The notes under the pieces were generated by a model. That model saw only the letters and a program-made list of their open reading frames with translations, was not told the DNA's origin and made no database searches. The translations under genes and the position numbers were made by a program. DNA of 64,000 bases from positions 1,860,001-1,924,000 of the forward strand of contig LSAX01000001.1 in the NCBI GenBank assembly GCA_001557505.1, in the 5' to 3' direction. Positions 46,903 to 58,242 of this stretch are shown in pieces (within the stretch, counting starts at the first letter, position 1; each line of letters begins with the position of its first letter). This stretch comes from Reticulascus tulasneorum (taxonomy: Eukaryota; Ascomycota; Sordariomycetes; Glomerellales; Reticulascaceae).

Positions 46903-48625
46903 TTAATAATCATCAGGTCGAGGTAGATTGTCCTCGTCCAGGGCAGTGATCTGGTCCAGAGAAAGCTCAGTATCTGTGATTCCAAAATGGACAGCATTCT
47001 TCTTTGACCATTGGCGTGTGAGAAGAGACGCTAGTTACAGTAAGTACATGGACAGTCAATAAATTGGGCATGGTGTTGATCTACCTTTAAGAAACTTCTT
47101 GCTTGCGTACTTCTTGTAGAAGGCCTCATGTATGATAGGTCTTGCAAGATAGTCTACCATCAAGCGGACGACGGGCTCAATCTCTTCTTCGCTGTATCCT
47201 GCGTAGTAAGATAGAGTTTCATCCTAAACAAAATAATTAGCATTGATGGCATGTCACCTTAACCACTAGAACACAGACAACGTACCCAATCACCACGATC
47301 CAGGATCATACGAGCTAGGTACATAGCACCAGCGGCAACATGGCTTGGCCGATATGCCATAAATCGGTGATCAAGCAGGCTGATCTCCATAAGATACTTG
47401 CCAATGGTTCGGGACTGGATGTCGTAGTCGTCGGCCTTAGAAATCCGGCGGAGGAAGTTCATAGGATTAGGATAACTGAGGTCGTAGTTCAGTGTAGTGA
47501 GGACGAATCGCTCAGCACTTAAGATCTCCGCCTCGCTGAAGCCATCGTCGGCAACGTGGCGGAAGTTTGCAATGTGCGGCGATAAAACTTCTTCATACTT
47601 GGACGCGATAAACATGGCTGTGATGCCCACTAGCTGCAGACGGTCAAGCTGAACCACTTTCTCGGAGAGAAACCGGTCAATAATGTTGATTGCCAAGAAG
47701 AGGGTCTCGGGCAGGAGATGGAAGCGGGTGTGGACTTCAATCAGCCAGTCAACCAATATGCCGCGAGTCTTCCATTCGAGATCATCTTGATGATCCATGT
47801 AGTTGGGGTTGGGAACCGAGGTGCATTCTAGGTCGCGTAGGTATTCGAAGATTTCGTTGGCATACTCAGCCACCATCAGAGGATCATCAAGATCCTCACT
47901 ATCCAGATTTCTTACGTTGGCCGGATACACGACTTTCGTTGATTCTTCCGGTCCTGGCTTGACGGCAACCACGTGCTCAGGCTTGGGTTCGGACTTGGTA
48001 CGCTCATCGGTTTCCAAAGCGTGGGCCTTCTTGCGTAAAGGTTCACCTTCGTTGGCCAAGTTTTCGTCCTTAATGGTGGTCGACGAGGAAACTTTGCGCT
48101 TCTGCACGGTACCAATGGCTCCGGATCCTGAACCTGTACGCTTCACTTCCGTCTTCTTGATCTCCTTGGCTCCCACAACAGTCCGCGTCGATGTGGTGCG
48201 ATAATGATTTTTCTGAATGCCTGTAGGCTGAGATGCCTTCGAGACGAGGCCAACCTTACCGCCCCCAATTGCCTTCTTCCCCTCGATAACTTCTGTCTTA
48301 CCAAAATTGCTGAGATCGCCCAGTGCGTGGCGTTTTCTCTGGCCAGCCTGGGGGTTTGCATTGACAGCTGACTTCTTCGGCTGTAGAGCCTTCCCTGCTG
48401 GAAGGGCGAGCTCATCTACGCTCAAGGCAGCAGCTTTGGCTCTGGTCATACGCGTAGATCCGCCATTCTCATCGTTCTCGTTGGACACAAGCCGCTGTAC
48501 ACGGGCAGGCCGACCCTAGCAGAGGATGTTAGGCACAGTGGTGGTACGGATTCAGGCGTGATAGTAGCTGAATCCGCGGAGAGAAACACTTTTCATTGCG
48601 GGGGGGGGGGACTTACTGCAGGCAT
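46903..48625 (-). CDS. G2/mitotic B-type cyclin (NimE/Cdc13/Clb2 type)
   Basis: Regulatory partner of Cdk1 that drives entry into mitosis. The structure is complement(join(46903..47030,47085..47223,47286..48515,48617..48625)), 501 aa. The first coding exon is only ATG CCT GCA; joining it to GGTCGGCCT gives MPAGRPARVQRLVSNENDENGG. Other introns have GTACGT..TTTAG and GTAGAT..CTAG. A destruction box RHALGDLSN (about 65-73) should mediate APC/C ubiquitination. A Lys-rich disordered region follows, then the N-terminal cyclin fold (about 225-360) with TRGILVDWLIEVHTRFHLLPETLFLAINIIDRFLS split over the MRAIL-like motif, and the C-terminal cyclin fold (about 362-480). The tail ends LDEDNLPRPDDY. Length and motifs match filamentous-fungal cyclin B. 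Two probable introns in the 5' leader suggest a long spliced UTR. Confidence 0.95.
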
Positions 48626-50203
48626 GTCGGCGGTTTGTGGTTGAAGACTTTGTAGAACTGATGCTAGTAGGATAGGAATCTAAGCGACCATTCAGTTAGC
48701 ATCGACGCGTCTTATAAGAGAACGCCCCACGGTCAAAACCATGGAAGTCGAACAAAGAGTTTGAAGGAGCCTCGTTTTGTTGTTGTTGATAGTGTGAGGA
48801 AACACAGAGATATTGGAGACATACCAAAAAGCGTCTGTTCGACGAGATAGAGGACGCGGCAAATGCTGGTTTGGCCCTGTGGAAACGCGAATGTTCTTGA
48901 AAGAAGTTGTCAGACACGGTCCCAATCCCAATTGCCTCTGACGGACGGGGAATAGAGGACAGAAAAGTAATGAAAGGGTGGGAGTCGTGGAGCAGGTAAG
49001 AGACAAGGACGTGTAGATGGGTGAGGGAGGAATGGTGGGCAGAAGACGATATGTTTTGCTGAGGTAGCGGGAACAGAGAAGACAGGACGTGAAGTGGATT
49101 GTGGTGGTGGTGGTATGTGGGTACCACATCTCAAAGCGGGTACGTACCTGGAGCGTGGCTCGCGCAGGCGTGGTCGCGATGGGTGGGTGTGACAGGGAGT
49201 TGGATGCTGGCAGGCGGACTGGCAGCTTTTTTTTTTTGACGAGACGACTGGCTAGGACAACTAGGTAGGCCCTTATTACCAATTAGTTCGCGTGCTTTTC
49301 GTCTTGGTCGTTGAGATATGATGAGCGACCACGTTCAATGAGATGCAACAAAGTCGATGCACATCAGGTTTAGAAGTATGGTTGAATGTTGGTCAGTTGC
49401 ACCACCTTCGCGTGCATTGAACAAATGGGTTTGAGGTAGAGGAATTGAGAAGTGATCTTGATAGCTTGCTTGGAAAATGTTCAAGGTCATGAACATATAG
49501 ACATTGGGGGGGGGGGGGAGGTGAGGAGGGGAAAAAGACCAGCAAGCACACTATGTATGTACTGTGCTTCTGCCGCCGAGACAATAATACGCGATTGCCC
49601 TGGGTTCGCGAGGTGGATGAAGGTACGTACCGGGAAATCTCAAAGCAATCAACATGGCAACCGCAGAGCAACGGTCTATTGATTGGCTAGGCCGAGGCAC
49701 GCTTTTTGGCGCCAGCCACGTGACCTGTGGCTTGACGTGACCAGGCTGCATGTGTAATGTGGCGGTACGGTAAGGCGGGCAGCGTGGCATGGCCCATCAG
49801 TCGGCTCAGTCTCTCATTGGACACCTTAAGGGAAGGGGACGCGGGGCTGAGCCTTCTCATTCGGTCTCGGCAAAACGATAATCAAGCTCCAAATTTCACT
49901 TCGTAGCTTCACGTACCTTTTGCAGGAGGCGGCCAGATATATCAACTTCATCAGCATTTTCCAGGAGTTGGGCTGGCATAGAACCTGATCAATTGCCTTT
50001 CGTACGACGCTGTTGCTACTACGGCTCTGCGGCTTGCAACCTCTGGGCGTCAATTGTCTTGTTAACTTTGTTCTCCGCGGTCTGCTCTCTTCCATTTCTC
50101 AATTTGCCGGCGACCTCGCGCAATGTCCCGTTGACAGGGCCCGTTCAAATATATCTGATCTAGCCTTCGACAGAGGATAGAGGCCTAGGGGTATTTAATC
50201 ACC
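48626..50203. promoter_or_regulatory. Divergent promoter region of cyclin B and uL2m
   Basis: The region carries the cyclin leader on the minus strand and the ribosomal-protein promoter on the plus strand. A 13-G run lies at 49506-49518. The dispersed ACGTGAC and TTGACGTGACC words near 49720-49741 could be bZIP-type sites. Confidence 0.4.
48680..49147 (-). other. Two probable 5' UTR introns of the cyclin B gene
   Basis: Upstream of the cyclin start, on its strand, GTATGT at 48824 pairs with a TGCTAACTG branch and a CTTAG acceptor at 48680 (145 nt). Farther up, AG|GTACGT at 49147 can pair with TCTGAC and CCACAG at 48877 (271 nt). Both are predicted from splice signals only. Confidence 0.45.
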
Positions 50204-51493
50204 ATGCCGCCGCAGCCCCGAGTGCTGTCATTGGCATTTGCAGGATGCTCGTCGTGGTTGCGCACACCATCGTTGCAGGGAGCCGTCGCCCGACACTATG
50301 CTACCGTCAAGGCAGCCCCGAAAGTTGCTGCTAGAGAAGTTGGCACCGGCAACTCTGTCGAAGAAGCTGCCGACTTTACTGCGACCCTGGCAAGTACTAC
50401 TGTCAAGAAAAGCTCGATCGTCATGCGAACATACAAGCCTCGATCTCCCGGCGTTCGACATCTCAAGCGTCCCATCAACGATCATCTTTGGAAAGGTCGG
50501 GCCTTCTTGCCACTGACGTACCCTAAGAAGGGCCAGGCCAAGGGCGGCCGCAACGTCACGGGAAGAATTACTGTCAGGCACCATGGAGGCGGCGCGAAGA
50601 CAAGGATACGAACAGTGGATTTTGAGCGTTGGAAACCTGGCCCACACGTCGTCGATCGTATTGAGCATGACCCAGGCCGAAGCGCTCATATTGCTCTAAT
50701 TACCTCCAAGGCAACGGGCCGGAAATCCTACATTGTTGCTGCGGAGGGGATGAGGGCCGGCGACGTTGTGCACAGCTATCGTGCCGGGATTCCTAAGGCT
50801 CTCATCGACATTATGGGCGGTGTCATTGATCCTGGAATTCTCGCGGCCAAGACGGCATGGAGAGGAAATTGCCTGCCGATGCATATGATTCCAATTGGAA
50901 CCGTCGTGTATAATGTCGGGTCGCGGTCCAAGGGCGGTGCCGTGTTTTGTCGCAGTGCCGGAACGTACGCCATCCTTGTTTCTAAAGAAGAGGAGACTAA
51001 AGACGATGGCAGCAAGGTGATGACAGGAAAATATGTAAATGTGAGGTTACAGAGCGGCGAGATCCGCAGAGTCAGCAAGGATGCCTGCGCTACTATTGGG
51101 GTAGCAAGCAACCCACATCATCAGTACCGACAGCTGGGTAAGGCGGGGAGAAGTCGTTGGCTCAACATTAGACCAACGGTGCGAGGTCTCGCCATGAATT
51201 CAGGTAAGCAAGCTGAACTGCACTAGACTGGGCACTCTTGTTAACGCAGCACTCACAGTTGACCATCCCCACGGCGGTGGCCGTGGCAAGTCGAAGGGCA
51301 ATCGTCACCCAACAAGTCCGTGGGGCACACCAGTAAGCCGCATTGATAGTGTATACCCGTGAAACTGTTCGCATTTCTAACTCGATGGTAGGCCAAGGGT
51401 GGTTACAAGACTCGCAGGAAGCACAACTACAATCGATGGGTTGTTGTTCCTCGAGTTCGGAACATGGGCAAGAGAAGAGATAAGGAGTCGTGA
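50204..51493 (+). CDS. RML2: Mitochondrial large-subunit ribosomal protein uL2m
   Basis: Core protein of the mitochondrial 54S subunit close to the peptidyl-transferase centre. The structure is join(50204..51203,51259..51332,51392..51493), 391 aa. Introns have a GTAAGC donor with GTTAACG and CACAG, and a GTAAGC donor with TTCTAACTC and GGTAG. Residues 1-30 ([20 protein letters not shown]...VARHYAT) are a basic, acid-free presequence. The L2 N-domain (OB-like; [20 protein letters not shown] and so on) spans about 95-180. The L2 C-domain includes [52 protein letters not shown] and the conserved [25 protein letters not shown]; the His there is the one linked to catalytic-centre structure in bacterial L2. 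Confidence 0.97.
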
Positions 51494-51831
51494 GGTTAGT
51501 GAGTGTAAAGAATGGTGTGTACCGTATACTTGTATCATACATGTTCGATAAGCCTGGCGCCTTGACAATACACTACATCAGCTCTGAAGCAGACATTAAA
51601 TTACTCTGTGAGCATGAGATTGACACATCCCCCTTCTAACCACATTGCCGTTGCTCAGCAAGCAGGCGCATATTCTCTAGAAAGCTCCATGGCCAGAACC
51701 AAATACGCCGATCTGTGTGCACTTCATTCCACCGAGTGCGCACTGGGAGCCGAGCCAAAACTTTCCATGCCCTCCTTGAAAACCGTCGTCTCGGTCTAAG
51801 CGTAGGGAGAAACCCATAATCAGGATATCTA
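51494..51831. other. Convergent intergenic region
   Basis: Short spacer between the 3' ends of uL2m and the chitin deacetylase; no gene is seen. Confidence 0.55.
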
Positions 51832-53409
51832 TCAGGGACTACCTAATGTTGTCCTAGTATCGGTCCTGTACCAATTGTCTCGTGGGTCCCCCAGACACTC
51901 ACCGAGCGTGACCATTCTCCTACCGTCGAATTTTTGCAGCATGTGCTCGGTCAAGTTGTATACTGTTTGTTGGTGGATGTCATGCCCAATCACAAGGAAA
52001 TTTTCATTCGGCGCCGTTTTCACCGCAATCGACTGGTCAACAATGTCTTTAGCATTCTGAATCAGTTCTGGTGAAATATTGAGATAGTCCTGAGTATCGA
52101 GATCAAAGTACGCGATGTGGTAGCCAAGGTCATTCATGTCGGCCACGCATCCGCATTCGGCGGTGCAGGAGCTAAACGGTGGCCTGGACGAGCATCAATA
52201 CTTGATTCTGCAAAATCCCGATTTAGTTAGGTCAATTGGATGGAAAACATGCCTCATGTATGTGGGAAAGACACCGATGATGTTTCGCAAAGCCTGGCAA
52301 CAAGTTAACAGGCAAAGTCGGGACGGTTGGGGGGTTGGGGTGAATGACCATCTCTAACTTGTACATTTCATTCTTGCGCTCTGCCGAAGTGATGTTGCAC
52401 TGTTGTGGACAGGTGGTTAGTTGAATTGGTAGGTCGTTGATTAGGAAAGGAGGCAGCGGACCAGATCTGCGTGTGACCAAGTGTGGCTGGCAATCTGATG
52501 TCCTTCGTTGAACATTCGTCTTGTGCCTAAGGTTAGAACCAAACGGCGCTCTGAGATACTGGGGGAATGATCACCTTATATCGTTCGCCCAAGGTTGGTT
52601 GCTATCATCGATCTCCCCCTTCCCGTTATTGTTTCCGGTAACCATGAATGTGGCTGATGCATTGTACCGTCGGAGGAGATCCAACAGGTCATTTGTATAC
52701 AAGAATGGACCATCGTCATACGTAAGCGCAACGTCTCCTACCAGAACCTACCATTAGCAGCTCCACTGCCTCCTTGGGATAGAATACGAACCTGGGTTGA
52801 CACAATTGAACACCCCATCTCCGCCGTACAGAACCTCGCCAACTTTGGCCCTGCTAACATCGGATGTGTTCAGACCCGCAGGACTTTGATTGGCATCACA
52901 AGATGGGCCATACTGGAAAAGGCAGTCAGGAGCTTTACAGTGATCTAGAGAGGTGTGAGTCCGTGAGTAAACAGCGGGCGCCACAAAGCCAGACCTGTTG
53001 TTGTACCGCAAAACCTAGAGCTTGAATTAGCAAGCTTAAGATGGTAATAGTCGAGATTTGTCAAGTACCCAGCAGCAGAACAGCACTCGGTGGGTGAGCA
53101 ACTAATGTTCCCGAAGGCAGGACCGCATCGGCCATCGCCCGATGTCCCTTGCTCCGGCTCCGAGGTCGTACAGTTCCCAAACTCGGACTGACAGCCCGTC
53201 GAGATCAAACAATACTCGGCCGTGGCTCCGCAGTAGCCGTACACTGAACAACACGGCAAGTTCGCCGGGCAGGTAAATGCGCTAGGCGAGCCCCCATGAC
53301 CAGAGCGCCCACAAGTATTGTCCGGAGAAACATCACGACCAAAGATTGGCGAAAAGGTCCATGCCAGAGCCAAGGGAGCGCCAAATGCAAGCAACAGAAC
53401 CGAAACCAT
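51832..53409 (-). CDS. Secreted chitin deacetylase with two chitin-binding (CBM18) domains
   Basis: Extracellular CE4 enzyme converting chitin to chitosan in the wall, or masking chitin oligomers. The structure is complement(join(51832..52183,52253..52293,52349..52399,52462..52519,52575..52737,52792..52944,52995..53014,53069..53409)), 392 aa. The signal peptide is [19 protein letters not shown]18 modules lie at about 33-80 and 95-136 with the hevein Cys pattern ([18 protein letters not shown]). The NodB domain begins near 172 with all five motifs: TYDDGP (177-182), SHTWSH (237-242), RPPF (276-279), DLDTQD (303-308) and IGHD. A 20-nt exon completes the second CBM18. The intron after MRP.. needs a GC donor (AG|GCATGT), and two others use weak GTC donors. 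An upstream in-frame ATG at 53451 would spoil the signal peptide, so 53409 is preferred. A TATA-like box lies about 90 bp upstream. Confidence 0.92.
52184..52252 (-). other. Probable GC-AG intron in the chitin deacetylase gene
   Basis: 69 nt, donor AG|GCATGT, branch CCTAACTAA, acceptor CGTCCAG. No GT donor nearby gives the conserved MRPPFSS motif in frame. Confidence 0.65.
52995..53014 (-). other. 20-nt microexon of the chitin deacetylase gene
   Basis: Encodes FCGTTT plus flanking partial codons inside the second chitin-binding domain; flanked by CTCTAG and GTCTGG. Confidence 0.7.
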
Positions 53410-53493
53410 TGCCGAAGTTGATGACGGGAAACGCAAATTGAGAATGTACACGGCGTCCTAACGGGATCTGAGTGGACCAGGATTCCCAATCAC

Positions 53494-53504
53494 ATTATAT
53501 ATAT
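53494..53504 (-). promoter_or_regulatory. TATA-like box of the chitin deacetylase gene
   Basis: Read on the minus strand the sequence is ATATATATAAT, about 85-95 bp before the start codon at 53409, a typical position for a regulated fungal promoter. Confidence 0.4.
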
Positions 53505-55642
53505 CCTGCCCGGACGAACACATACTTAGCTAGGGTTGCCTTGGTAGTTGGCATTACAGCCATAATAGTATTGTGAACAGTTAGCTGAAACATCATCCGA
53601 TGACTGCTCAGAAGGGCGGTTCCGAGATAAGGTCCGAGTTTGAAACGTGGAGTTGAATAACCTGTTGGAAAACGAAGCGAGAAACAAGAACCGGGTTGGA
53701 AATCGTCCCAGATCTGTACTTGACGAGGAAAGCAGTTTCATTGGGATTGGAACTCGTCAAAGACGCAACAAGGTCCGATATACAGTTCGACTACTGGGAG
53801 AACGGAGCACGGTAGGCTTTGGGGAATATAGAGAGCTCAAGATCACGAATAAGAGAAGATCCGGAGAACTCGACATGTGAGTTCCATATATGCGAAGGGG
53901 AGAAGGGCAACGAGTTAAAGGGATAAAAGGGCGAAATACCCTAGGGTGTGTAAATGTGTTTCGGTGAAGGTCCTGGCGGCGCTCGTGCGTGTTTCCCAGT
54001 TGAGTCTTTTTTGGAAAGTTGTCTACTTTTGCGAGCAGCCTCGATCTAATCCAAACCGATCAAAGGGGATGATTATAGGTAAGACGATCTCTAGTATGAA
54101 GCTGTCACCCGAGCCTAACCACCATAATCCTGGACAAAACTTTCGGAAGCGTTCCGGGCAAGGCAAGTTTCTCTCTCTCCATCCCATCCGACTACGTAGC
54201 ACGTACGTAGTAGCAAGATATCAATGTGGAGTCATGGATTCACACCAATTACGCAGCTCATACATTTCGACGACCTAGCAGCCTAGTCAGTTCGGGAAGT
54301 CCACCTAGCAAATTTAATGCATGGAGAAACTCCCGAGGGGATCTGCAAATGCCGCATGCAGTAACCCCCCCTAGGAGATATATAAAGTGGTCCTCACGAT
54401 TCTGGATTGGGTAGATACAACTCAGCCATCTGAAGATCGGGAACTCAATTGACAGATCCCTCGTGGACCATCAGAAATCCCTACTTCCACCTTGGTGCAC
54501 GCAAGTCCCTACCGTACCGCCTCATTCTCGCCCAGCCAAGAGAGTGGGATTCGTAGTACGGCGCATCATCAGCGTGTCCCCAGTGGCCAGGAAACGCGAG
54601 GTTAGGCATTTACAGGTACCAAATGTGGGTCAATCCGCATCGGAGGTACACGACATTTCGGCGGACATTAATTAGGATACGGAGGTGTCAAACATGCACA
54701 GCCACTAAGGGAACGAGGCAGGCAAGGGTCATTCAGCTTCCTTTGGTCAACTTAGTTAGGTGTTAGGTCCGCGCTCCATCAGCTGAACACAAAGATTTGA
54801 GGCGTCCACCAACCGCGTTTGGCGGGCGGGCAGGCTTTGCTGAGCTGAAGATGCTTGTACAGAAATTACATGTTTCCCCAATTCATTGGTATTTAGAGTT
54901 TGATGATAATGGAGCCAAAGAATGGGTGAGAGGGCTTACCTTGTGTAGTGCCGCTGCATTACGACGCTGGTAAGCTTACCACCTTACCTACGTGCTATCT
55001 TACCTTATGATAGGTACATACTCAGCAGCACATTTCTTACGGTTGGTAACCAGGGTAAGATTTCTGATTTCGCCCCTTTAGTGAGCCAACCCGCCAAGAT
55101 GCTTGCGTATTGTAACTCCCCTTGGCATCTTGGCTGTCTGTTGGTTAGATTTCTTGGGGGGCCGATTGTCCCCCGTGTTAAGATGCTGATGGGCTACCAT
55201 TAGTGAGTTGCACTTGCAAGTCGCCAACTGGAACTCGGTAATTAAGTTAAAGATCCCGCCGTCGCATCAGTGTCCCAATGTGCGTGTACATGCTATTATG
55301 ATATTCACACACACACGCATGGTCTTTGTCCGTCCTGAAATGAACCCACCCTCGGCGCCTAGCAAAACCCAAACACGGGCTTGGTGTGTCAGGGGAGTTG
55401 GGGTACTATGCGCGCAGTAATTAGATGATTGTATAGGCTGTGATTGACGCACTCGAGACACAACATTTCATGATCCTGAACCAATACAGGGAGCGATAAG
55501 CTGCCCAAACCACACCATCTTATCCTTATTGGTATGTAGACTACGGCCAGGCAAATGATTGATCCCGTGCTCAGCACTACATACCTTGGGCGGCGAAGGC
55601 AACTTGCGATCTTCAAGATACCTATCCCACCTGGAATGTAAA

Positions 55643-55659
55643 GGGGGGGGGGGGGGGGG
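55643..55659. repeat. Poly-G tract (17 nt)
   Basis: An uninterrupted run of 17 G in intergenic DNA. Confidence 0.9.
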
Positions 55660-56220
55660 ATTTGCCCACTGGGCGAATCGCCTGAGGCTAAGACGCCTTT
55701 AAAACCCTGACAATCAACTGCTTGACTTAATCAAACAAAGAAAAGCCTCCAGCACATACAGGGTAGTCGGGAAGGTAGAGGTTTTTGGTGGTGAATCTGA
55801 TTGCCGTGCGAGATGTGTGCTCTTTGGAAGTACTACGTAGAAATGGTCAATTCCTCCAGTTTTCCTTTTCCTTTTCCGCTGTGGGTTGCCAAGGTGGCAC
55901 TGAGGTAGCATAGCCACGCGACAACTTCCCCGATCCGTCGTTCCTGCTCCCACGCCGCGGCCGCCGCGCAACCCAACATGCACACCCAAACATGACAAGA
56001 GTTGCAAAAGTGCCCACCACCCTAAAACATCTTTGCCGATCGGGCCTTTGACGGGCTTTGCCAATGTCGATTTTTTTGCCATTGCCATTACCAGGCACAG
56101 GCCCATTCCCGTCCCCCCTGCCGTGTTCCACTTTAACATCTGTTCTGGGGTGGTGCTGCGTAGGTGACATTTAGTGCAACCTAACCGCCACCGAAGTCAC
56201 CTCCTCCTCCTCCGCCGCAG

Positions 56221-57707
56221 ATGCCTCGCCGCCGCTCGACCTCTTCTTCTTTCCTTCCCACTAGTAGTATAATGACTTTCTTCTCCCCCTCATCATCGAC
56301 GCAACGGTCCTCGCCCGACTCCATCCCTCTCACCACTCTATCCTCTGTGCGATCGCCCTACCACAAGATGACCGACTCATCACCGCCTCCGAGGCATGTG
56401 GCTCGCTCCCGCTTGCCTTGGTCACTCCTGCTCATCAGCTCCTATGCTTTCGACTGGATTGTCCTGATCGCCCTTGCCGCCGCCGGCGCGGTCATGGGAA
56501 TCGTGGAACCCAACAAACGTCCATTCTCGCTCCTAGACCCCAATATCTCGTACGCTGCTTCCATGCGCCTGTGGCGCCGCCCTGCACCATGTGTCGTTTC
56601 CTCAGACTAACATCGTCGACCAGTTTCCCCTTTACCGAACATGAAACAGTTCCGACTTGGCTGTTGTTGGTTGCGGTCGCCGCGATTCCAATCGTCCTTA
56701 TCCTGGTTGTCGCCCTGGTGTTCGTCCCGGGGAACACGGTGCCCAAGGGAACACCAAAGTCACTCGTTTGGAAGAGAAAGTTGTGGGAGTTGCACGTCGG
56801 TTGGTTGGGGTTGGCCTTGGCAATAGTGTCGGCCTGGTTCATAACCAACGGCATGAAGAATATGTTTGGAAAACCACGACCGGATCTCCTGGCTCGGTGC
56901 GAGCCTGACCTGGAGAACATCAGCAGATATGTTGTTGGTGGCATCGCTGGCCAAGTCAGCAATGGGCAATTGGTATCGGCCGACATCTGCCAAAGCACCG
57001 ACTCCAGCAAGCTGGACGACGGATTTCGCAGCTATCCTTCAGGCCACTCGAGCTCAGCTGCCGCAGGGCTCATCTATCTCTCGCTTTTTCTCGCAAGCAA
57101 GTTCGCCGTGACCCTTCCCTTTGTGGCTCCTGGTGCGGAGATAAACTCGCATTCCGCCTTCCCTTCCCGCCTTGGAAATGGCCCATCCACTTACGAACCA
57201 GTGCGGCCTGGTTCCAGAGGTACACAGACGATGCCGGTGACCCCTGATTCTTCTGCTGCCACCAAAAACATCGCCGCCCACGAAAAAGTCGTAACATCCG
57301 TTCGTCGTCAGGCCGCCGCTCCGCCTCTCTATCTTCTCGTCATTGTCACAATTCCATTCTTCTCTGCCGTTTTTATTGCCGGCTCTCGTTGGTTCGACTT
57401 CCGACACCACGGCTTCGATATTCTATTTGGGTTCTTGATCGGAACCGTTACTTCGATATTCGCTTTCCGTTACTATCACTTACCGATACGCCAAGGAGCT
57501 GGCTGGGCGTGGGGCCCGAGGAGTCACGACAAGGCATGGTGGTCTGGTGTAGGGTCCTACAGTTATGCCACCCACCACAAAGAGGTGGTTCGAGCTGGGG
57601 ATGAGGAGGAGGCTCTTCAAGCCAACTCCACTGGCCGCGGATCATCCACACAAATTGGTGGTAAGGATGGCAACGACCGCTCTCAAGGATTGGACCAAAG
57701 AATATAA
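56221..57707 (+). CDS. PAP2-superfamily lipid phosphate phosphatase
   Basis: Integral-membrane phosphatase, probably acting on phosphatidate, diacylglycerol pyrophosphate or related lipids (Dpp1/Lpp1 type). The structure is join(56221..56549,56624..57707), 470 aa; the intron has a GTACGC donor, a GACTAACAT branch and a GACCAG acceptor. A Ser/Pro-rich N-terminus (1-65) precedes the membrane segments LLLISSYAFDWIVLIALAAA and WLLLVAVAAIPIVLILVVAL. The three catalytic motifs are KNMFGKPRP, YPSGHSS and SRWFDFRHHGFD, carrying the conserved Lys/Arg, His and Arg/His/Asp residues. The loop between motifs 2 and 3 is unusually long (about 90 residues, Ser/Thr/Pro-rich). The C-terminus is hydrophilic and acidic. 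Translation could also begin at internal Met codons near residue 18 or 50, leaving the domain intact. Confidence 0.93.
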
Positions 57708-58242
57708 GGCGGGTTGGTCTCAGTCCCACGGTTTCGTATCTGGCGGGTCTACTTGGTATTTCTTTTTGGCCCCAGGAGTTTGGAGGATTCACCCATCTGT
57801 CAGGCATGACATGGTCAGCGAGTTTGGGAGCTACCAAATGATTTTGTTAAAATAGAAAAGGTACTTGGAAGGGATGCATTGAAATCAGGTTGGGTTTTGA
57901 ATTTGAAAAAAGTGCCACAGAGCAATACAATGACGATTCTTGAAGCGTGCTGTCACCCAACGCATTGTTTGCTTGAAAATATCCCTTACCCCTCGAATCG
58001 TAAGCTACCTTTATCCTCATTCCAATAGCATTCCTTCAACACTGCAGAAACATAAGCGACCATTGCCACCATCCATCCATAGTTTAACAATACGCTGCCG
58101 TTTGTTGGGACCTATGCGAGGTCGAAGGAAACGCCAGGGAGAACGGATTGGCGTCTCAAAAACGAATCCGACAGGTTTTGTGTTTGTTGGGTTGCTTGAA
58201 CCAATGTGTATGTATGTGGCCCCGGTCCTTTGGTCGGCGGTG
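57708..58242. other. Convergent intergenic region
   Basis: Contains the 3' UTRs of the PAP2 and CK2-beta genes; no gene is seen. Confidence 0.55.

Larger units (their letters stand above)
53410..56220. other. Divergent intergenic region
   Basis: Promoters of the chitin deacetylase (left) and the PAP2 phosphatase (right). A 17-G run lies at 55643-55659, and CTACCT/AGGTA words near 54982-55016. The frames at 53647-53880 and 55714-56139 (minus) have no family features. Confidence 0.45.
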
